Origin: Ga0077560 sp046330395
GTDB taxonomy: Bacteria > Actinomycetota > Thermoleophilia > Miltoncostaeales > Miltoncostaeaceae
NCBI GenBank assembly: GCA_046330395.1
Contig: JAXLSS010000015.1
Span: 1-64,000, forward strand
Length of the DNA: 64,000 bases
Reading direction: 5' to 3'
The notes below the pieces were generated by a model, which had not been told where the DNA came from, searched no databases, and worked only from the letters and a program-made list of their open reading frames with translations. This document shows positions 23,805 through 32,282 of this stretch, piece after piece; the stretch's first letter is position 1, and each line of letters starts with the position of its first letter. The position numbers and the translations under genes are program-made.

Positions 23805-24494
23805 CTATCGGCGAATGAGGGTGACCCGGCGGCCCCGCTCCGTGAAGCCCTGGGCACGCAGGAACGGCACCGCATCGCCGTCCTCCGGCGCCAGGCACAC
23901 CAGGTGCGTTCCCCCCTCGGCGCGCACGTGCATCGCCAGGGCCCGCACCAGGCCCCGCCCGATGCCCTGGCGCCGCGCCGACGGCACCACGCCGAACCAG
24001 TCGATCCACCCATCCGGCAGCTCGGCGTGCGCGAAGCCCAGCACCCGGCCCTTCGCATCGCGGGCCATCCAGAACGCGCCGTGGCCACCGCCCCACTCGT
24101 AGCCCGAGGGGCTTCCCAGCTCGGCGAAGGCGGGGACGTCCCGCATGGCCTCGGCCTCGGCCGGCGTGAAGGCAGGCGCCCACTCGTTGCGGTACTCCAC
24201 GAACTCGGCGCCCGCGGCCGTGGGGGAGGGCACCCCCTCCACGCTCCGGGCCAGCAGCACGCCGCGCCACAGGGGCGTGAACCCACGCGCGGTGAGGAGC
24301 CCCACCACCGGGTCGTCCACGGCCACCTCGGCATCCCACGGTGGCTCGGGCAGCTTTGCGATGAGCGCGTCCAGGGCGGCGCCGTCGGACGCGCGGAGCC
24401 CGTCCAGGCGCACCGCGAGGGCGGCGGGTGACGGCCTGAGCCGGCAGCTGGCGCCGGTGACGGTGACGGCGGGTCCGGGTGGCGGCGTGCCCAT
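23805..24494 (-). CDS. GNAT-family N-acetyltransferase
   Basis: 229 residues. The C-terminal half is a GNAT acetyl-CoA domain: IDWFGVVPSARRQGIGRGLVRALAMHV carries the R/Q-x-x-G-x-G/A loop, followed by LVCLAPEDGDAVPFLRAQGF. The N-terminal half (PPWDAEVAVDDPVVGLLTARGF) looks like a diverged second GNAT-like lobe. Acyl acceptor unknown. ATG 24494 lies eight bases after a minus-strand TAGGCT that overlaps the cysE promoter, so this gene and cysE are fired from the same 25-bp gap. Confidence 0.75.
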   Translation of the reverse strand: MGTPPPGPAVTVTGASCRLRPSPAALAVRLDGLRASDGAALDALIAKLPEPPWDAEVAVDDPVVGLLTARGFTPLWRGVLLARSVEGVPSPTAAGAEFVEYRNEWAPAFTPAEAEAMRDVPAFAELGSPSGYEWGGGHGAFWMARDAKGRVLGFAHAELPDGWIDWFGVVPSARRQGIGRGLVRALAMHVRAEGGTHLVCLAPEDGDAVPFLRAQGFTERGRRVTLIRR

Positions 24495-24502
24495 GGGGCG
24501 CC

Positions 24503-24512
24503 AGCCTATACT
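24503..24512. promoter_or_regulatory. Overlapping divergent -10 elements of cysE and the GNAT gene
   Basis: Within CCAGCCTATACTGG, the plus strand reads TATACT (24507-24512), seven bases before ATG 24520. The minus strand reads TAGGCT (24508-24503), eight bases before ATG 24494. The two hexamers share two base pairs, and the core is near-symmetrical. Both genes would be leaderless. Confidence 0.6.
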
Positions 24513-24519
24513 GGCCGCC

Positions 24520-25299
24520 ATGTCACAGGTGCCCACGCCCGCGGTCCCCCGCATGCCCCGGCTGGCCCGCCGCATCGCCACCATGGTGCGGCGCGACATC
24601 GCCGCCGTGAAGGAGCGCGACCCGGCCGCCAACTCCACGGCCGAGGTCCTGATGTACCAGGGCCTGCATGCCATCTGGATGCATCGCGCGGCCCACGCCA
24701 TGCACGTGCACGGCCTGCGGCTGCCCGCGCGCGCGGTGTCGCAGCTGTCCCGCTTCCTCACCGGCATCGAGATCCACCCGGGCGCCCGCATCGGGCCGGG
24801 GTTCTTCATCGACCACGGCATGGGCGTGGTGATCGGGGAGACCACCGAGATCGGCAGCGACGTCACGGTGTACCAGGGGGTCACCCTGGGCGGCACCGGC
24901 GCGCACGGGGGCAAGCGCCACCCCACCATCGGCGACCGCGTCATCGTGGGCACCGACGCCCAGGTGCTGGGCGCCCTCCAGGTGGGCGACGACGCCAAGA
25001 TCGGGGCGGGGTCCATCGTGATCCACGACGTCCCGCCGCGGTCCACCGTGGTGGGCAACCCTGGCCGGCCGGTGATGGTGGACGGCCGGCGCGTGCCGGA
25101 GCCGCCCCTGGAGCACTCCCACCTGCCCGACCCCGTGGCCGAGGCCATGGACTGCCTGGTGCGGCGCATCGCCGAACTGGAGGAGGACGTGCAGATCCTG
25201 CGCGAGGGGCGCACCCCGCCCTCCCGCGACGACCGCACGAACTGCCGTGATGAGGTGGAGCGCATCATGGGCGGCCACCTGCACGGCTCCGGTATCTGA
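24520..25299 (+). CDS. cysE: Serine O-acetyltransferase
   Basis: Makes O-acetylserine from serine and acetyl-CoA, feeding CysK. The left-handed parallel beta-helix is seen as hexapeptide repeats IHPGARIGPGFFIDHGMGVVIGE, EIGSDVTVYQGVTLGG and TIGDRVIVGTDAQVLG; catalytic His residues are in IDHGMG and KRHPTIGD. 259 residues. The C-terminal tail after VVGNPGRPV is longer than in E. coli and carries a predicted helical stretch (DCLVRRIAELEEDVQIL). ATG 24520 follows a near-consensus -10 and has no leader. Confidence 0.93.
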   Translation: MSQVPTPAVPRMPRLARRIATMVRRDIAAVKERDPAANSTAEVLMYQGLHAIWMHRAAHAMHVHGLRLPARAVSQLSRFLTGIEIHPGARIGPGFFIDHGMGVVIGETTEIGSDVTVYQGVTLGGTGAHGGKRHPTIGDRVIVGTDAQVLGALQVGDDAKIGAGSIVIHDVPPRSTVVGNPGRPVMVDGRRVPEPPLEHSHLPDPVAEAMDCLVRRIAELEEDVQILREGRTPPSRDDRTNCRDEVERIMGGHLHGSGI

Positions 25300-25315
25300 G
25301 CCCGGCCCGCCGGGC
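25300..25315 (+). terminator. short hairpin after cysE
   Basis: A 6-bp stem (25300-25305 with 25310-25315) with a CCCG loop directly behind the cysE stop. Weak by itself. Confidence 0.3.
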
Positions 25316-25339
25316 ACGGGGCGTCGCCGGGGCCCCCGG

Positions 25340-25345
25340 TAGGAT
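25340..25345 (+). promoter_or_regulatory. -10 element TAGGAT before pcrA
   Basis: TAGGAT ends ten bases before GTG 25356. RNA would begin within about three bases of the start codon. Confidence 0.4.
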
Positions 25346-25355
25346 CACGGGTGAC

Positions 25356-27491
25356 GTGACCGACCTCGTGGACAGCCTCAACCCGCCGCAGCGAGAGGCC
25401 GTCCTCCACGAGGGCGGACCCCTGCTGGTGCTCGCCGGCGCGGGCAGCGGTAAGACCCGCGTGCTCACCCACCGCATCGCGCACCTCATCGCCGAGCGCG
25501 GCGTGCCGCCGTGGTCGATCCTGGCCATCACCTTCACCAACAAGGCGGCCGGCGAGATGCGCGAGCGCATCGCGCAGCTGGTGGGGCCGGTGGCGCGGGA
25601 GATCTGGGCCAGCACGTTCCACTCGGCGTGCGTGCGCATCCTGCGCCGCGACGCGGAGGCGGCGGGCTTCGACCCCCGGTTCGTCATCTACGACGCCGAC
25701 GACCAGCTGCGCCTCATGCGCGCCTGCATGGTGGACGAGCACGTCGACCCCAAACGGGTGGCGCCCCGCGCTGCGCTCACGCGCATCAGCGACGCCAAGA
25801 ACCGGCTGCTCGACCCGGACGGCCTGGCCGACGAGGCCGGCGGGTTCGGCGACGAGATCGTGGTGCGCCTGTACCGGCGGTACGCCGACCGGCTGCGCGT
25901 CGCGGGGGCCATGGACTTCGACGACCTGCTGATGCAGACCGTGCGCCTGCTGGAGGGCAACGCGGAGGTGCGCGAGCGCTACCAGCGGCGGTTCCAGCAC
26001 ATCCTGGTGGACGAGTACCAGGACACCAACCACGCCCAGTACCGGCTGGTGCGCGTGCTGGCCGAGCCGCAGCGCAACGTGGTGGCGGTGGGCGACGACG
26101 ACCAGGGCATCTACTCCTGGCGCGGCGCCGACGTGCGCAACATCCTCGACTTCGAGCGGGACTATCCCGAGGCGCATGTGGTGGCGCTGGAGCAGAATTA
26201 CCGCTCCACCGGGACCATCCTCTCGGCGGCCAACGCGGTGGTGGCGCGCAACCGCGGCCGGCGCCCCAAGAAGCTGTGGACCGACCGCGGCGACGGCGAG
26301 CCCATCCGCATCGACTCGTGCCGCGACGAGCACGAGGAGGCCCGCCTGGTGGTGACCGAGGTGGACCGCGCCCTGGCCGAGGGCACCTCGCTGTCCGAGA
26401 TCGCCGTGTTCTACCGCACCAACGCCCAGAGCCGCGCCATCGAGGACCAGCTGGTGCGCTCGCGTGTGGCCTACGCGGTGGTGGGCGGCCCCCGGTTCTA
26501 CGAGCGCGCCGAGGTGCGCGACCTCATCGCCTACCTGCGGGTGGCGGCCAACCCCGCCGACGAGATCGCGCTGGCGCGCATGCTGGGCGCGCCGAAGCGC
26601 GGCATCGGCCCGGGGGCGGTGGCCAAGCTCACCGCCTTCGCCCAGGAGCACGGCATGGCGCCGGGCGACGCCCTGGGCCAGGCGGAGATGATCCCGGGCC
26701 TCACCCAGGCCCAGCGCACCGCGCTGCTCGAAACCGCGCAGACCGTGGGCGAGCTGGACCAGGCCGCCCGCGGCGGGCTGCCCCTGGAGCGCATCATCGA
26801 CGTGGCCCTGGAACGCTCGGGCCTGCGGGCCGCCCTGCTGGCCGAGGGCACGCTGGAGGCGCAGGGACGCCTCGAGAACCTGGACGAGCTGGTGAACGTG
26901 GCGGCCGAGTACGGCGCGCACGCCGACGACGCCACGCTGGCGGGCTTCCTGGAGGAGATCGCGCTGCAGAGCGACGCCGACCTGGTGGACCAGAGCCAGG
27001 GCATGGTCACGCTGATGACGGTGCACAACGCCAAGGGCCTCGAGTTCGACGTGGTGCTGATGACCGGCATGGAGGAGGGGGTGTTCCCCCACGCGCGCTC
27101 CGACACGCCGGAGACCCTGGAGGAGGAGCGTCGCCTCTGTTACGTCGGCATGACCCGGGCCCGGCGGCGGCTCATCCTCACCCACGCGGAGACCCGGATG
27201 ATGCACGGGGGCCGCGACTTCCGCCTGCCCTCGCGGTTCCTGGCGGAGGTGCCCCGCGAGGCGGTGGCACGGGCCGCGGGCGCCCCACGCCGCACGTCGT
27301 TCGCCGCCGCGCCGGCGCCCGCCGCCGGGGCGGCGCTGGAGACCGGTGACACGGTGGTGCACGCCACCTTCGGGGAGGGCGTGGTGACCGGTGTGGAGAG
27401 CCGCGGCCAGCTGGTGCGCGTGCGGTTTGCCAACGACGGGACCGAACGCCGGCTGATGGCCGGCGCGGCCCCGATGCGGAAGGTGGTGTGA
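25356..27491 (+). CDS. pcrA: UvrD/PcrA-type superfamily 1A DNA helicase
   Basis: 711-residue 3'-5' helicase for repair and replication-fork maintenance. All helicase motifs appear: LNPPQREAVLHEGGPLLVLAGAGSGKTRVL (Q-motif and Walker A), FTNKAAGEMRERI, VDEYQDTNHAQYRLV (Walker B), VGDDDQGIYSWRGAD, ALEQNYRSTGTIL, TVHNAKGLEFDVVLMTGMEEGVFPH and RRLCYVGMTRARRRL. The last 50 residues, VHATFGEGVVTGVE onward, form the Tudor-like tail that contacts RNA polymerase in PcrA. GTG 25356 is the start. folD begins two bases after its stop. Confidence 0.95.
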   Translation: MTDLVDSLNPPQREAVLHEGGPLLVLAGAGSGKTRVLTHRIAHLIAERGVPPWSILAITFTNKAAGEMRERIAQLVGPVAREIWASTFHSACVRILRRDAEAAGFDPRFVIYDADDQLRLMRACMVDEHVDPKRVAPRAALTRISDAKNRLLDPDGLADEAGGFGDEIVVRLYRRYADRLRVAGAMDFDDLLMQTVRLLEGNAEVRERYQRRFQHILVDEYQDTNHAQYRLVRVLAEPQRNVVAVGDDDQGIYSWRGADVRNILDFERDYPEAHVVALEQNYRSTGTILSAANAVVARNRGRRPKKLWTDRGDGEPIRIDSCRDEHEEARLVVTEVDRALAEGTSLSEIAVFYRTNAQSRAIEDQLVRSRVAYAVVGGPRFYERAEVRDLIAYLRVAANPADEIALARMLGAPKRGIGPGAVAKLTAFAQEHGMAPGDALGQAEMIPGLTQAQRTALLETAQTVGELDQAARGGLPLERIIDVALERSGLRAALLAEGTLEAQGRLENLDELVNVAAEYGAHADDATLAGFLEEIALQSDADLVDQSQGMVTLMTVHNAKGLEFDVVLMTGMEEGVFPHARSDTPETLEEERRLCYVGMTRARRRLILTHAETRMMHGGRDFRLPSRFLAEVPREAVARAAGAPRRTSFAAAPAPAAGAALETGDTVVHATFGEGVVTGVESRGQLVRVRFANDGTERRLMAGAAPMRKVV

Positions 27492-27492
27492 C

Positions 27493-28368
27493 ATGCCGGC
27501 GACGGTGATCGACGGGAAGGCCACGGCCGCCCGGGTGCGTGCCGAGGTGGCCCAGGGCGTGGCGGCGTTCCGCGCGGCACACGGCCGGGCACCGGGGCTG
27601 GTGGGCATCCAGGTGGGCGACGACCCCGCCAGCGAGCTGTACCAGGCCGGCAAGGCCCGGGCCGCCGAGGAGGTGGGGATGGTGCCGCGCCGCATCACGC
27701 TGCCCGCCGACACCACGCAGGCCCACCTGGACGCCCTCATCGACGAGCTCAACGCCGACGACGCCGTGGACGGCATGCTGGTGCAGCTGCCGGTGCCCGA
27801 CCAGCTGTCCGAGCCGCTCATCGCCAACCGCATCCACCCCGACAAGGACGTGGACGGCTTCTCACCCATCAACCTGGGGCGCCTCATGCGGGGTGAGCCG
27901 GGCAACGTGCCCTGCACGCCGCAGGGGGTCATGCGCATGCTGGCCGACGCGCACGTGCCGCTGGTGGGGGCGCACGCGGTGGTGGTGGGCCGCAGCCTCA
28001 TCGTGGGCAAGCCCCAGGCCATGCTCCTGCTGGCCGAGCACTGCACCGTCACCATCGCGCACTCCCGCACCCGCGACCTGCCGGCCCTCTGCCGCACCGC
28101 CGACATCCTGGTGGCCGCCGTGGGGCGCGCCGAGATGATCCGGGGCGACTGGGTCAAACCGGGCGCCGCCGTGATGGACGTGGGGATCAACCGCACGGAC
28201 GCGGGCCTGCGCGGGGACGTGGCGTTCGACGAGGCCGCCCAGGTGGCCGGCTGGATCACGCCCGTGCCCGGCGGGGTGGGGCCCACCACCATCGCCTATC
28301 TTCTCGCCAACACCCTCGAGGCCGCCCACCGGCGTGCCGGGGACGACACGAAGGGAACCGCTGCATGA
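27493..28368 (+). CDS. folD: Bifunctional methylenetetrahydrofolate dehydrogenase/cyclohydrolase
   Basis: Interconverts 5,10-methylene- and 10-formyl-tetrahydrofolate using NADP. The catalytic Tyr/Lys pair is in SELYQAGKARAAEEVGM (YxxxK), followed by GMLVQLPVPDQL, HPDKDVDGFSPINLG, PCTPQGVMRML, the NADP loop VVVGRSLIVGKPQAMLLL, and the C-terminal DVGINR and TPVPGGVGPTTIAYLL signature. 291 residues. Tightly linked to pcrA and overlapping npdG by ATGA. It supplies the methylene-folate used by PanB and is also relevant to formate metabolism, since a formate dehydrogenase lies at the window's end. Confidence 0.95.
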   Translation: MPATVIDGKATAARVRAEVAQGVAAFRAAHGRAPGLVGIQVGDDPASELYQAGKARAAEEVGMVPRRITLPADTTQAHLDALIDELNADDAVDGMLVQLPVPDQLSEPLIANRIHPDKDVDGFSPINLGRLMRGEPGNVPCTPQGVMRMLADAHVPLVGAHAVVVGRSLIVGKPQAMLLLAEHCTVTIAHSRTRDLPALCRTADILVAAVGRAEMIRGDWVKPGAAVMDVGINRTDAGLRGDVAFDEAAQVAGWITPVPGGVGPTTIAYLLANTLEAAHRRAGDDTKGTAA

Positions 28369-29033
28369 AGATCGCGATCTTTGGAGGGACCGGCGACCTG
28401 GGCCGTGGCCTCGCCATCTGCTTCGCCGCCGCCGGCCACGAGATCATCGTGGGCTCGCGCAGCCAGGAGAAGGCGGACACCGCCGCCGCCGGCCTCAGGG
28501 AGGCCCTGCCGGACGGCACGTTCGTGCCCATGGAGAACGCCGCCGCGGCGGCGGCGGGGGAGATCGCCGTGGTCTCCATCCCGTGGGAGGGCATCGACTC
28601 CACCATCCCCGCGCTGGCCGAGCCCCTGCAGGGCAAGGTGCTCATCTCGGTGGTGAACGCCCTCAAGTTCGGTAAGGCGGGCGCAATCGCCGTGCAGGGC
28701 GAGGAGCTGCCCGGCGGCGGCCCGTCCTGCGCGCACCGCATCCAGGAGCTGGCCCCCGAGGCCAAGGTCGTGGTGGCCTACAACAACCTCCCCGCCGCCG
28801 CGCTGCAGGCGCGCCACAACCTGGATGCCGACGTGCTGGTGTGCGGCAAGAGCCGTGAGGCCCGCGAGCAGGTGATCGAGCTCACCAAGTCGCTGCCGGG
28901 CGCGCGCGCCCTGGACGCCGGCCCGCTGGCCAACGCGATCATCATCGAGGGCTCCACCGCGTTGATCATCAACCTCAACAAGCGGTACGGCGGGGAGGCC
29001 AGCATGGCCATCACCGGGCTGGAGAACGCCTAG
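28365..29033 (+). CDS. npdG: NADPH-dependent F420 reductase
   Basis: Transfers hydride between NADP(H) and coenzyme F420. The 222 residues open with KIAIFGGTGDLGRGLAICFAAAGHEIIVGSRS, an NADP-type Rossmann motif with the SRS phosphate-binding end, then VVSIPWEGI, ISVVNALKF, VVAYNNLPAAAL and LVCGKSREAREQV, which are characteristic of the Fno/NpdG family. Its presence shows the organism uses F420, as many actinobacteria do. ATG 28365 overlaps the folD stop, making a pcrA-folD-npdG operon ended by a hairpin. Confidence 0.93.
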   Translation: MKIAIFGGTGDLGRGLAICFAAAGHEIIVGSRSQEKADTAAAGLREALPDGTFVPMENAAAAAAGEIAVVSIPWEGIDSTIPALAEPLQGKVLISVVNALKFGKAGAIAVQGEELPGGGPSCAHRIQELAPEAKVVVAYNNLPAAALQARHNLDADVLVCGKSREAREQVIELTKSLPGARALDAGPLANAIIIEGSTALIINLNKRYGGEASMAITGLENA

Positions 29034-29066
29034 CCCAGGGGGATCTCACTGTTGTGAGTGTCCGCG

Positions 29067-29101
29067 GGCGGGGAGGGACCCGTGCCTGGTTCCTCCCCGC
29101 C
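29067..29101 (+). terminator. terminator of the pcrA-folD-npdG operon
   Basis: A 10-bp perfect stem (29067-29076 with 29092-29101) with a 15-base loop, 34 bases after npdG. The rest of the 232-bp gap to the nitroreductase stop contains further GC-rich pairings but no gene that could be supported. Confidence 0.55.
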
Positions 29102-29265
29102 GAACACACGGGCCTTTGCGCCACCGGACAGCGGTGCCCACGCTGGGGGGCTGCCGCGCGTTCCCTGTGTGTATCGAGTGGTGGTTCTGCGACTTGAGGG
29201 AAACCCCCACCCGGGGTGCGGCGGAAACCCCGTCCGCACCCGCGGCCGGGCCGCCCCGTCCCAGC

Positions 29266-29829
29266 TCAGGCGCCGTCCCGCCATTCGGTGACGTCGTCGG
29301 GCGACCGGCGGGGTTGCGGGGCCGCCGACTCGTCGGGGTACCCCAGGTACACGAACGCCACGATGGCGTCGTCGGGGCCCAGGCCCAGGTGCGCGCGCAC
29401 CTCCTCCTCGTCGCAGAACAGCCCCGACCGCCACACGGCGCCAAGGCCCTCGTGATGCGCCTCCAGCAGGAGGTTCTGCACCGCCGCGGCCACGGCGTCG
29501 CGGTCCTCGCGGCGCACCACCGGGTCGTCGCCGTCCACCACCTGGATGCACGCGATGATCACCGGCGCCCGGTGGGCCAGGGCCACAAGGCCGGCCCGGG
29601 CTTGCGGGTCCTGACCGGGCTTGGCCCGCTGCACCGCGTCCGCGTGCGCCTCGCCCAGGGCGGTGCGCGCCGCACCGGTCCGCACCACGAACCGCCACGG
29701 CTGCGTGAGCTTGTGGTTGGGCGCCCACGTTGCGGCGGTGATGAGCCGCTGGATCACCGCCCGGTCCACGGGACGTTCCGTCACCCGGTTCACCGACCGG
29801 CGGGTCGCGATCGCCTCACTCACGTTCAT
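29266..29829 (-). CDS. Nitroreductase-family flavoprotein
   Basis: 187-residue FMN-dependent oxidoreductase. The N-terminal ATRRSVNRV provides the FMN-phosphate Arg residues, followed by AATWAPNHKLTQPWRFVV, AAAVQNLLLEAHHEGLGAVWRSG (dimer-interface helix and FMN contacts) and FVYLGYPDE at the C-terminus. Such enzymes reduce nitro groups, quinones or flavins with NAD(P)H; the substrate is open. ATG 29829 overlaps the stop of the metallopeptidase gene upstream on the same strand (ATGA), so the two are co-translated. Confidence 0.85.
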   Translation of the reverse strand: MNVSEAIATRRSVNRVTERPVDRAVIQRLITAATWAPNHKLTQPWRFVVRTGAARTALGEAHADAVQRAKPGQDPQARAGLVALAHRAPVIIACIQVVDGDDPVVRREDRDAVAAAVQNLLLEAHHEGLGAVWRSGLFCDEEEVRAHLGLGPDDAIVAFVYLGYPDESAAPQPRRSPDDVTEWRDGA

Positions 29830-30167
29830 CCATACCCCAATCGCTCGAGTTGGTCCTCGTCCATGCCCAGGTGGTGCCCCACCTCGTGCAGCACCGTGAC
29901 GCGCACCTGGGTGGCCAGGTCGGCCGGATCCGGGTGGTCCCACATCATCGGCTGCATGAAGATGGTGATGCGCGGTGGCAGGGCCGCCACGCCGGCCTGG
30001 CCGGGAGCCGTCATGGGGACACCGTGGTACTGGCCGTACAGCCTCCCGTGACCGGGCGGGGCGTGCAGCTCCACCGTCACCACCACGTTCCGCAGGGCCT
30101 CGGCGAAGGGGCTGGGGATCTCGTCCAGCACCGTGGCCACCAGGGCCTCGAACTCCTCCTGGGTCAT
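29826..30167 (-). CDS. Small metallopeptidase of the DUF1025/zincin type
   Basis: 113 residues with the zinc-protease motif HEVGHHLGMDEDQLERLGY near the C-terminus (HExxH plus downstream Asp/Glu). The N-terminal MTQEEFEALVATVLDEIP and middle ITIFMQPMMWDHPDPADLATQV are typical for this small actinobacterial family, related to eukaryotic archaemetzincin-like folds only at the motif level. ATG 30167 is chosen: TACGAT on the minus strand (30182-30177) lies ten bases upstream, whereas ATG 30179 would overlap it. Substrate unknown. Confidence 0.8.
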   Translation of the reverse strand: MTQEEFEALVATVLDEIPSPFAEALRNVVVTVELHAPPGHGRLYGQYHGVPMTAPGQAGVAALPPRITIFMQPMMWDHPDPADLATQVRVTVLHEVGHHLGMDEDQLERLGYG

Positions 30168-30282
30168 CACGCGCAACATCGTAGACAGCGCGGCGGCACT
30201 GACCGGATGGGCGGTTCATCACCGCGGGCCGCCCGTCCGCAATGGGGGTGACCGGCGCGGACCATCCGGGTTGACTGGATGC

Positions 30283-32100
30283 ATGCCGATGCGCCGTCTG
30301 TTCCGTCTCGCCGTGCTGTGCGCCGTGTGCGCCCTGATGGCGGCGACGCCGGGGCTGGGGGGCACGTCGTCCGTGGCGCCGATCCCCGTCAGCACCGCCC
30401 TCAACCGGCTCACCCACGGCCAGGCGCAGCGCGCCACGCTGGTGCTGAGCCCGGTGACGCCCACGTTGCACCTCACGGCCGGGTCGAAGCGCTACGTGGC
30501 CCAGGTGACCCAGGACATGGCGCGGGACATCGTCAGCGCGGCGCGGCGCGGCCACGTGCCGCTCACGGTGGAGCGGCCCAGCAGCGCGTCCCCCATCACG
30601 ACCACGCTGCACACCGGCGGCGGCGGCTTCGACCTGACCACCTGGATGCAGACCTGGGGCTCCATGCTGCTGCTGGCCGCGCTGGTGGTTGTGTCCGGGA
30701 TGGCCCTGCGCGTGGCCGGCGCCGGGCGGTTCAAGCAGCGGCTGCGGCCCGTGCGGTCCGCCACGACCTTCGCCGACATCGCCGGCATCGACGAGATCCG
30801 CGACGACGTGGCCGAGATCGCGGACGTGCTGCGCAACCCCAGGCCGTACAAGGCGCTGGGCGCGCACCTGCCCAAGGGCATCATCCTCCACGGGCCGCCG
30901 GGCACCGGGAAGACCCTGCTGGCCAAGGCCGTGGCGGGGGAGGCCGGGGTGAAGTTCTTCTCGGCGTCGGGCTCGGAGTTCGTGGAGATGTACGCGGGCC
31001 TGGGGTCGCGCCGCGTGCGGGCCCTGTTCGCCGCCGCCCGCAAGGCCGCGCCGGCGGTGGTGTACATCGACGAGATCGACGCCGTGGGCGCGCGCCGCAA
31101 CGGCCACGCCTCCAGCGGTGAGCGCGAGCACACCCTCGACCAGCTGCTGGCCGAGATGGACGGCTTCCACACCGACCCCGACCGCCCGGTGGTGGTGCTG
31201 GCATCCACCAACCGCCTCAGCGACCTGGATCCCGCGCTGGTGCGCTCCGGTCGCTTCGACCGCAAGATCCCGGTGGGCTACCCCGACCGGCGCGCCCGCC
31301 GCGAGATCCTGGAGGTGCACCTCGCGAACCGCCCCGTGGCGGCGGACACCGACCGCGTGGCCGCGATGACCGCCGGCCTGGCGGGGGCCGACCTGGCGGC
31401 GCTGTGCAACGAGGCCGCGTTCGAGGCCGCCCGCGCCGGCATGCGCGAGATCGACCTGGACCACTTCCGCCGTGCGCTTCTGCGCCTGGCCGGCGGGCCC
31501 GAGCACCGCAGCAAGGTGATGACCGATGCGGAGCGCCGGCTGGTGGCGTACCACGAGATGGGGCACGCCCTGGTGGCCCACATGTCGGCCAGCTACCCGC
31601 CCGTGGAGCGCGTCACGGTGATCCCGCAGGGCCACGCCCTGGGCGTGACCATCTGGCTGCCGGACGAGGACAAGTTCCTGGCGACCCGCACGGAGCTGAT
31701 GGAGGAGCTGGCCGTGGCCCTGGGGGGCCGGGCCGCCGAGGAGATCGTGTTCGGCGATGTCACCAGCGGCGCCGCCAGCGACCTGGAGTCGGCCGCCCGT
31801 GTGGCGCGCCGCATGGCCGGCGAGCTGGCCATGGCCGCACCCACCACCCACGAGGCCATCCTGGTGGGCCTGCCCGCCCCGCGCGACGAACGCTCGGCGG
31901 AGGACGTGGAGCTCGCCGCGCAGCGCCTGGTGGGCCAGGCATTCCTGGAGGCCGTGCGCGTGCTCACCGAGCATCGCGACCTGCTGGAGCTGGGCGCCCA
32001 GGAGCTGCTGGAGCGGGAGGCCATGGATCGCGACGAGATCCTGCGCCTGCTGGGCCCGCGGCCGGGCACGGGCCGGTTGGCCCCGCTCGACGCCGTGTAG
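30283..32100 (+). CDS. FtsH-like membrane AAA metalloprotease (paralogue)
   Basis: 605 residues. An N-terminal hydrophobic span (RLFRLAVLCAVCALMAATPG) and a second at about 125-145 (MLLLAALVVVSGMAL) flank an extracytoplasmic domain, as in FtsH. AAA domain: TTFADIAGIDEIRDDVAEI, Walker A GPPGTGKT with K210, Walker B VVYIDEIDAVG, second-region STNRLSDLDPALVRSGRFDRKI. Protease domain: H424-E-M-G-H428 (HExxH) and the distant acidic ligand in SDLESAAR. The C-terminal tail is shorter than in housekeeping FtsH and the pore-loop region differs, so it is called a paralogue. It stands alone on the plus strand. Confidence 0.88.
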   Translation: MPMRRLFRLAVLCAVCALMAATPGLGGTSSVAPIPVSTALNRLTHGQAQRATLVLSPVTPTLHLTAGSKRYVAQVTQDMARDIVSAARRGHVPLTVERPSSASPITTTLHTGGGGFDLTTWMQTWGSMLLLAALVVVSGMALRVAGAGRFKQRLRPVRSATTFADIAGIDEIRDDVAEIADVLRNPRPYKALGAHLPKGIILHGPPGTGKTLLAKAVAGEAGVKFFSASGSEFVEMYAGLGSRRVRALFAAARKAAPAVVYIDEIDAVGARRNGHASSGEREHTLDQLLAEMDGFHTDPDRPVVVLASTNRLSDLDPALVRSGRFDRKIPVGYPDRRARREILEVHLANRPVAADTDRVAAMTAGLAGADLAALCNEAAFEAARAGMREIDLDHFRRALLRLAGGPEHRSKVMTDAERRLVAYHEMGHALVAHMSASYPPVERVTVIPQGHALGVTIWLPDEDKFLATRTELMEELAVALGGRAAEEIVFGDVTSGAASDLESAARVARRMAGELAMAAPTTHEAILVGLPAPRDERSAEDVELAAQRLVGQAFLEAVRVLTEHRDLLELGAQELLEREAMDRDEILRLLGPRPGTGRLAPLDAV

Positions 32101-32215
32101 GGCGACGCGCCGCAGGAATGGCGGCTCGACACGGCGCTGGCCTCACCGGTCCGGTGTGACACTCCGGCGGTGCCGGCCGTACGCTCGTCGGGCATCCGGG
32201 CTGATGACGTGACGA

Positions 32216-32253
32216 AGGAGTGTCCCGTTCAGGGAGACACACTCCTGTGTCTC
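32216..32253. terminator. Two mutually exclusive hairpins between convergent genes
   Basis: AGGAGTGT (32216-32223) can pair with ACACTCCT (32239-32246), while GAGACAC (32234-32240) can pair with GTGTCTC (32247-32253). The two stems share bases and cannot form together. They lie in the 182-bp gap between the ends of the FtsH-like gene and the thi operon, so termination in either direction is the simplest reading. Confidence 0.45.
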
Positions 32254-32282
32254 GGCCCGGATGCCCCGACATGGCGCGGCGC

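Noticed and set aside
23805..28292. A 1495-codon open frame on the minus strand
   Set aside because: It runs antisense to cysE, pcrA and folD and has low-complexity Arg/Ser/Pro composition; only its last 229 codons (the GNAT gene) show protein-like motifs.
29034..29265. A possible structured RNA or riboswitch downstream of npdG
   Set aside because: Several GC-rich stems form, but the region lies at the 3' ends of two convergent genes and matches no riboswitch core I know; termination suffices.
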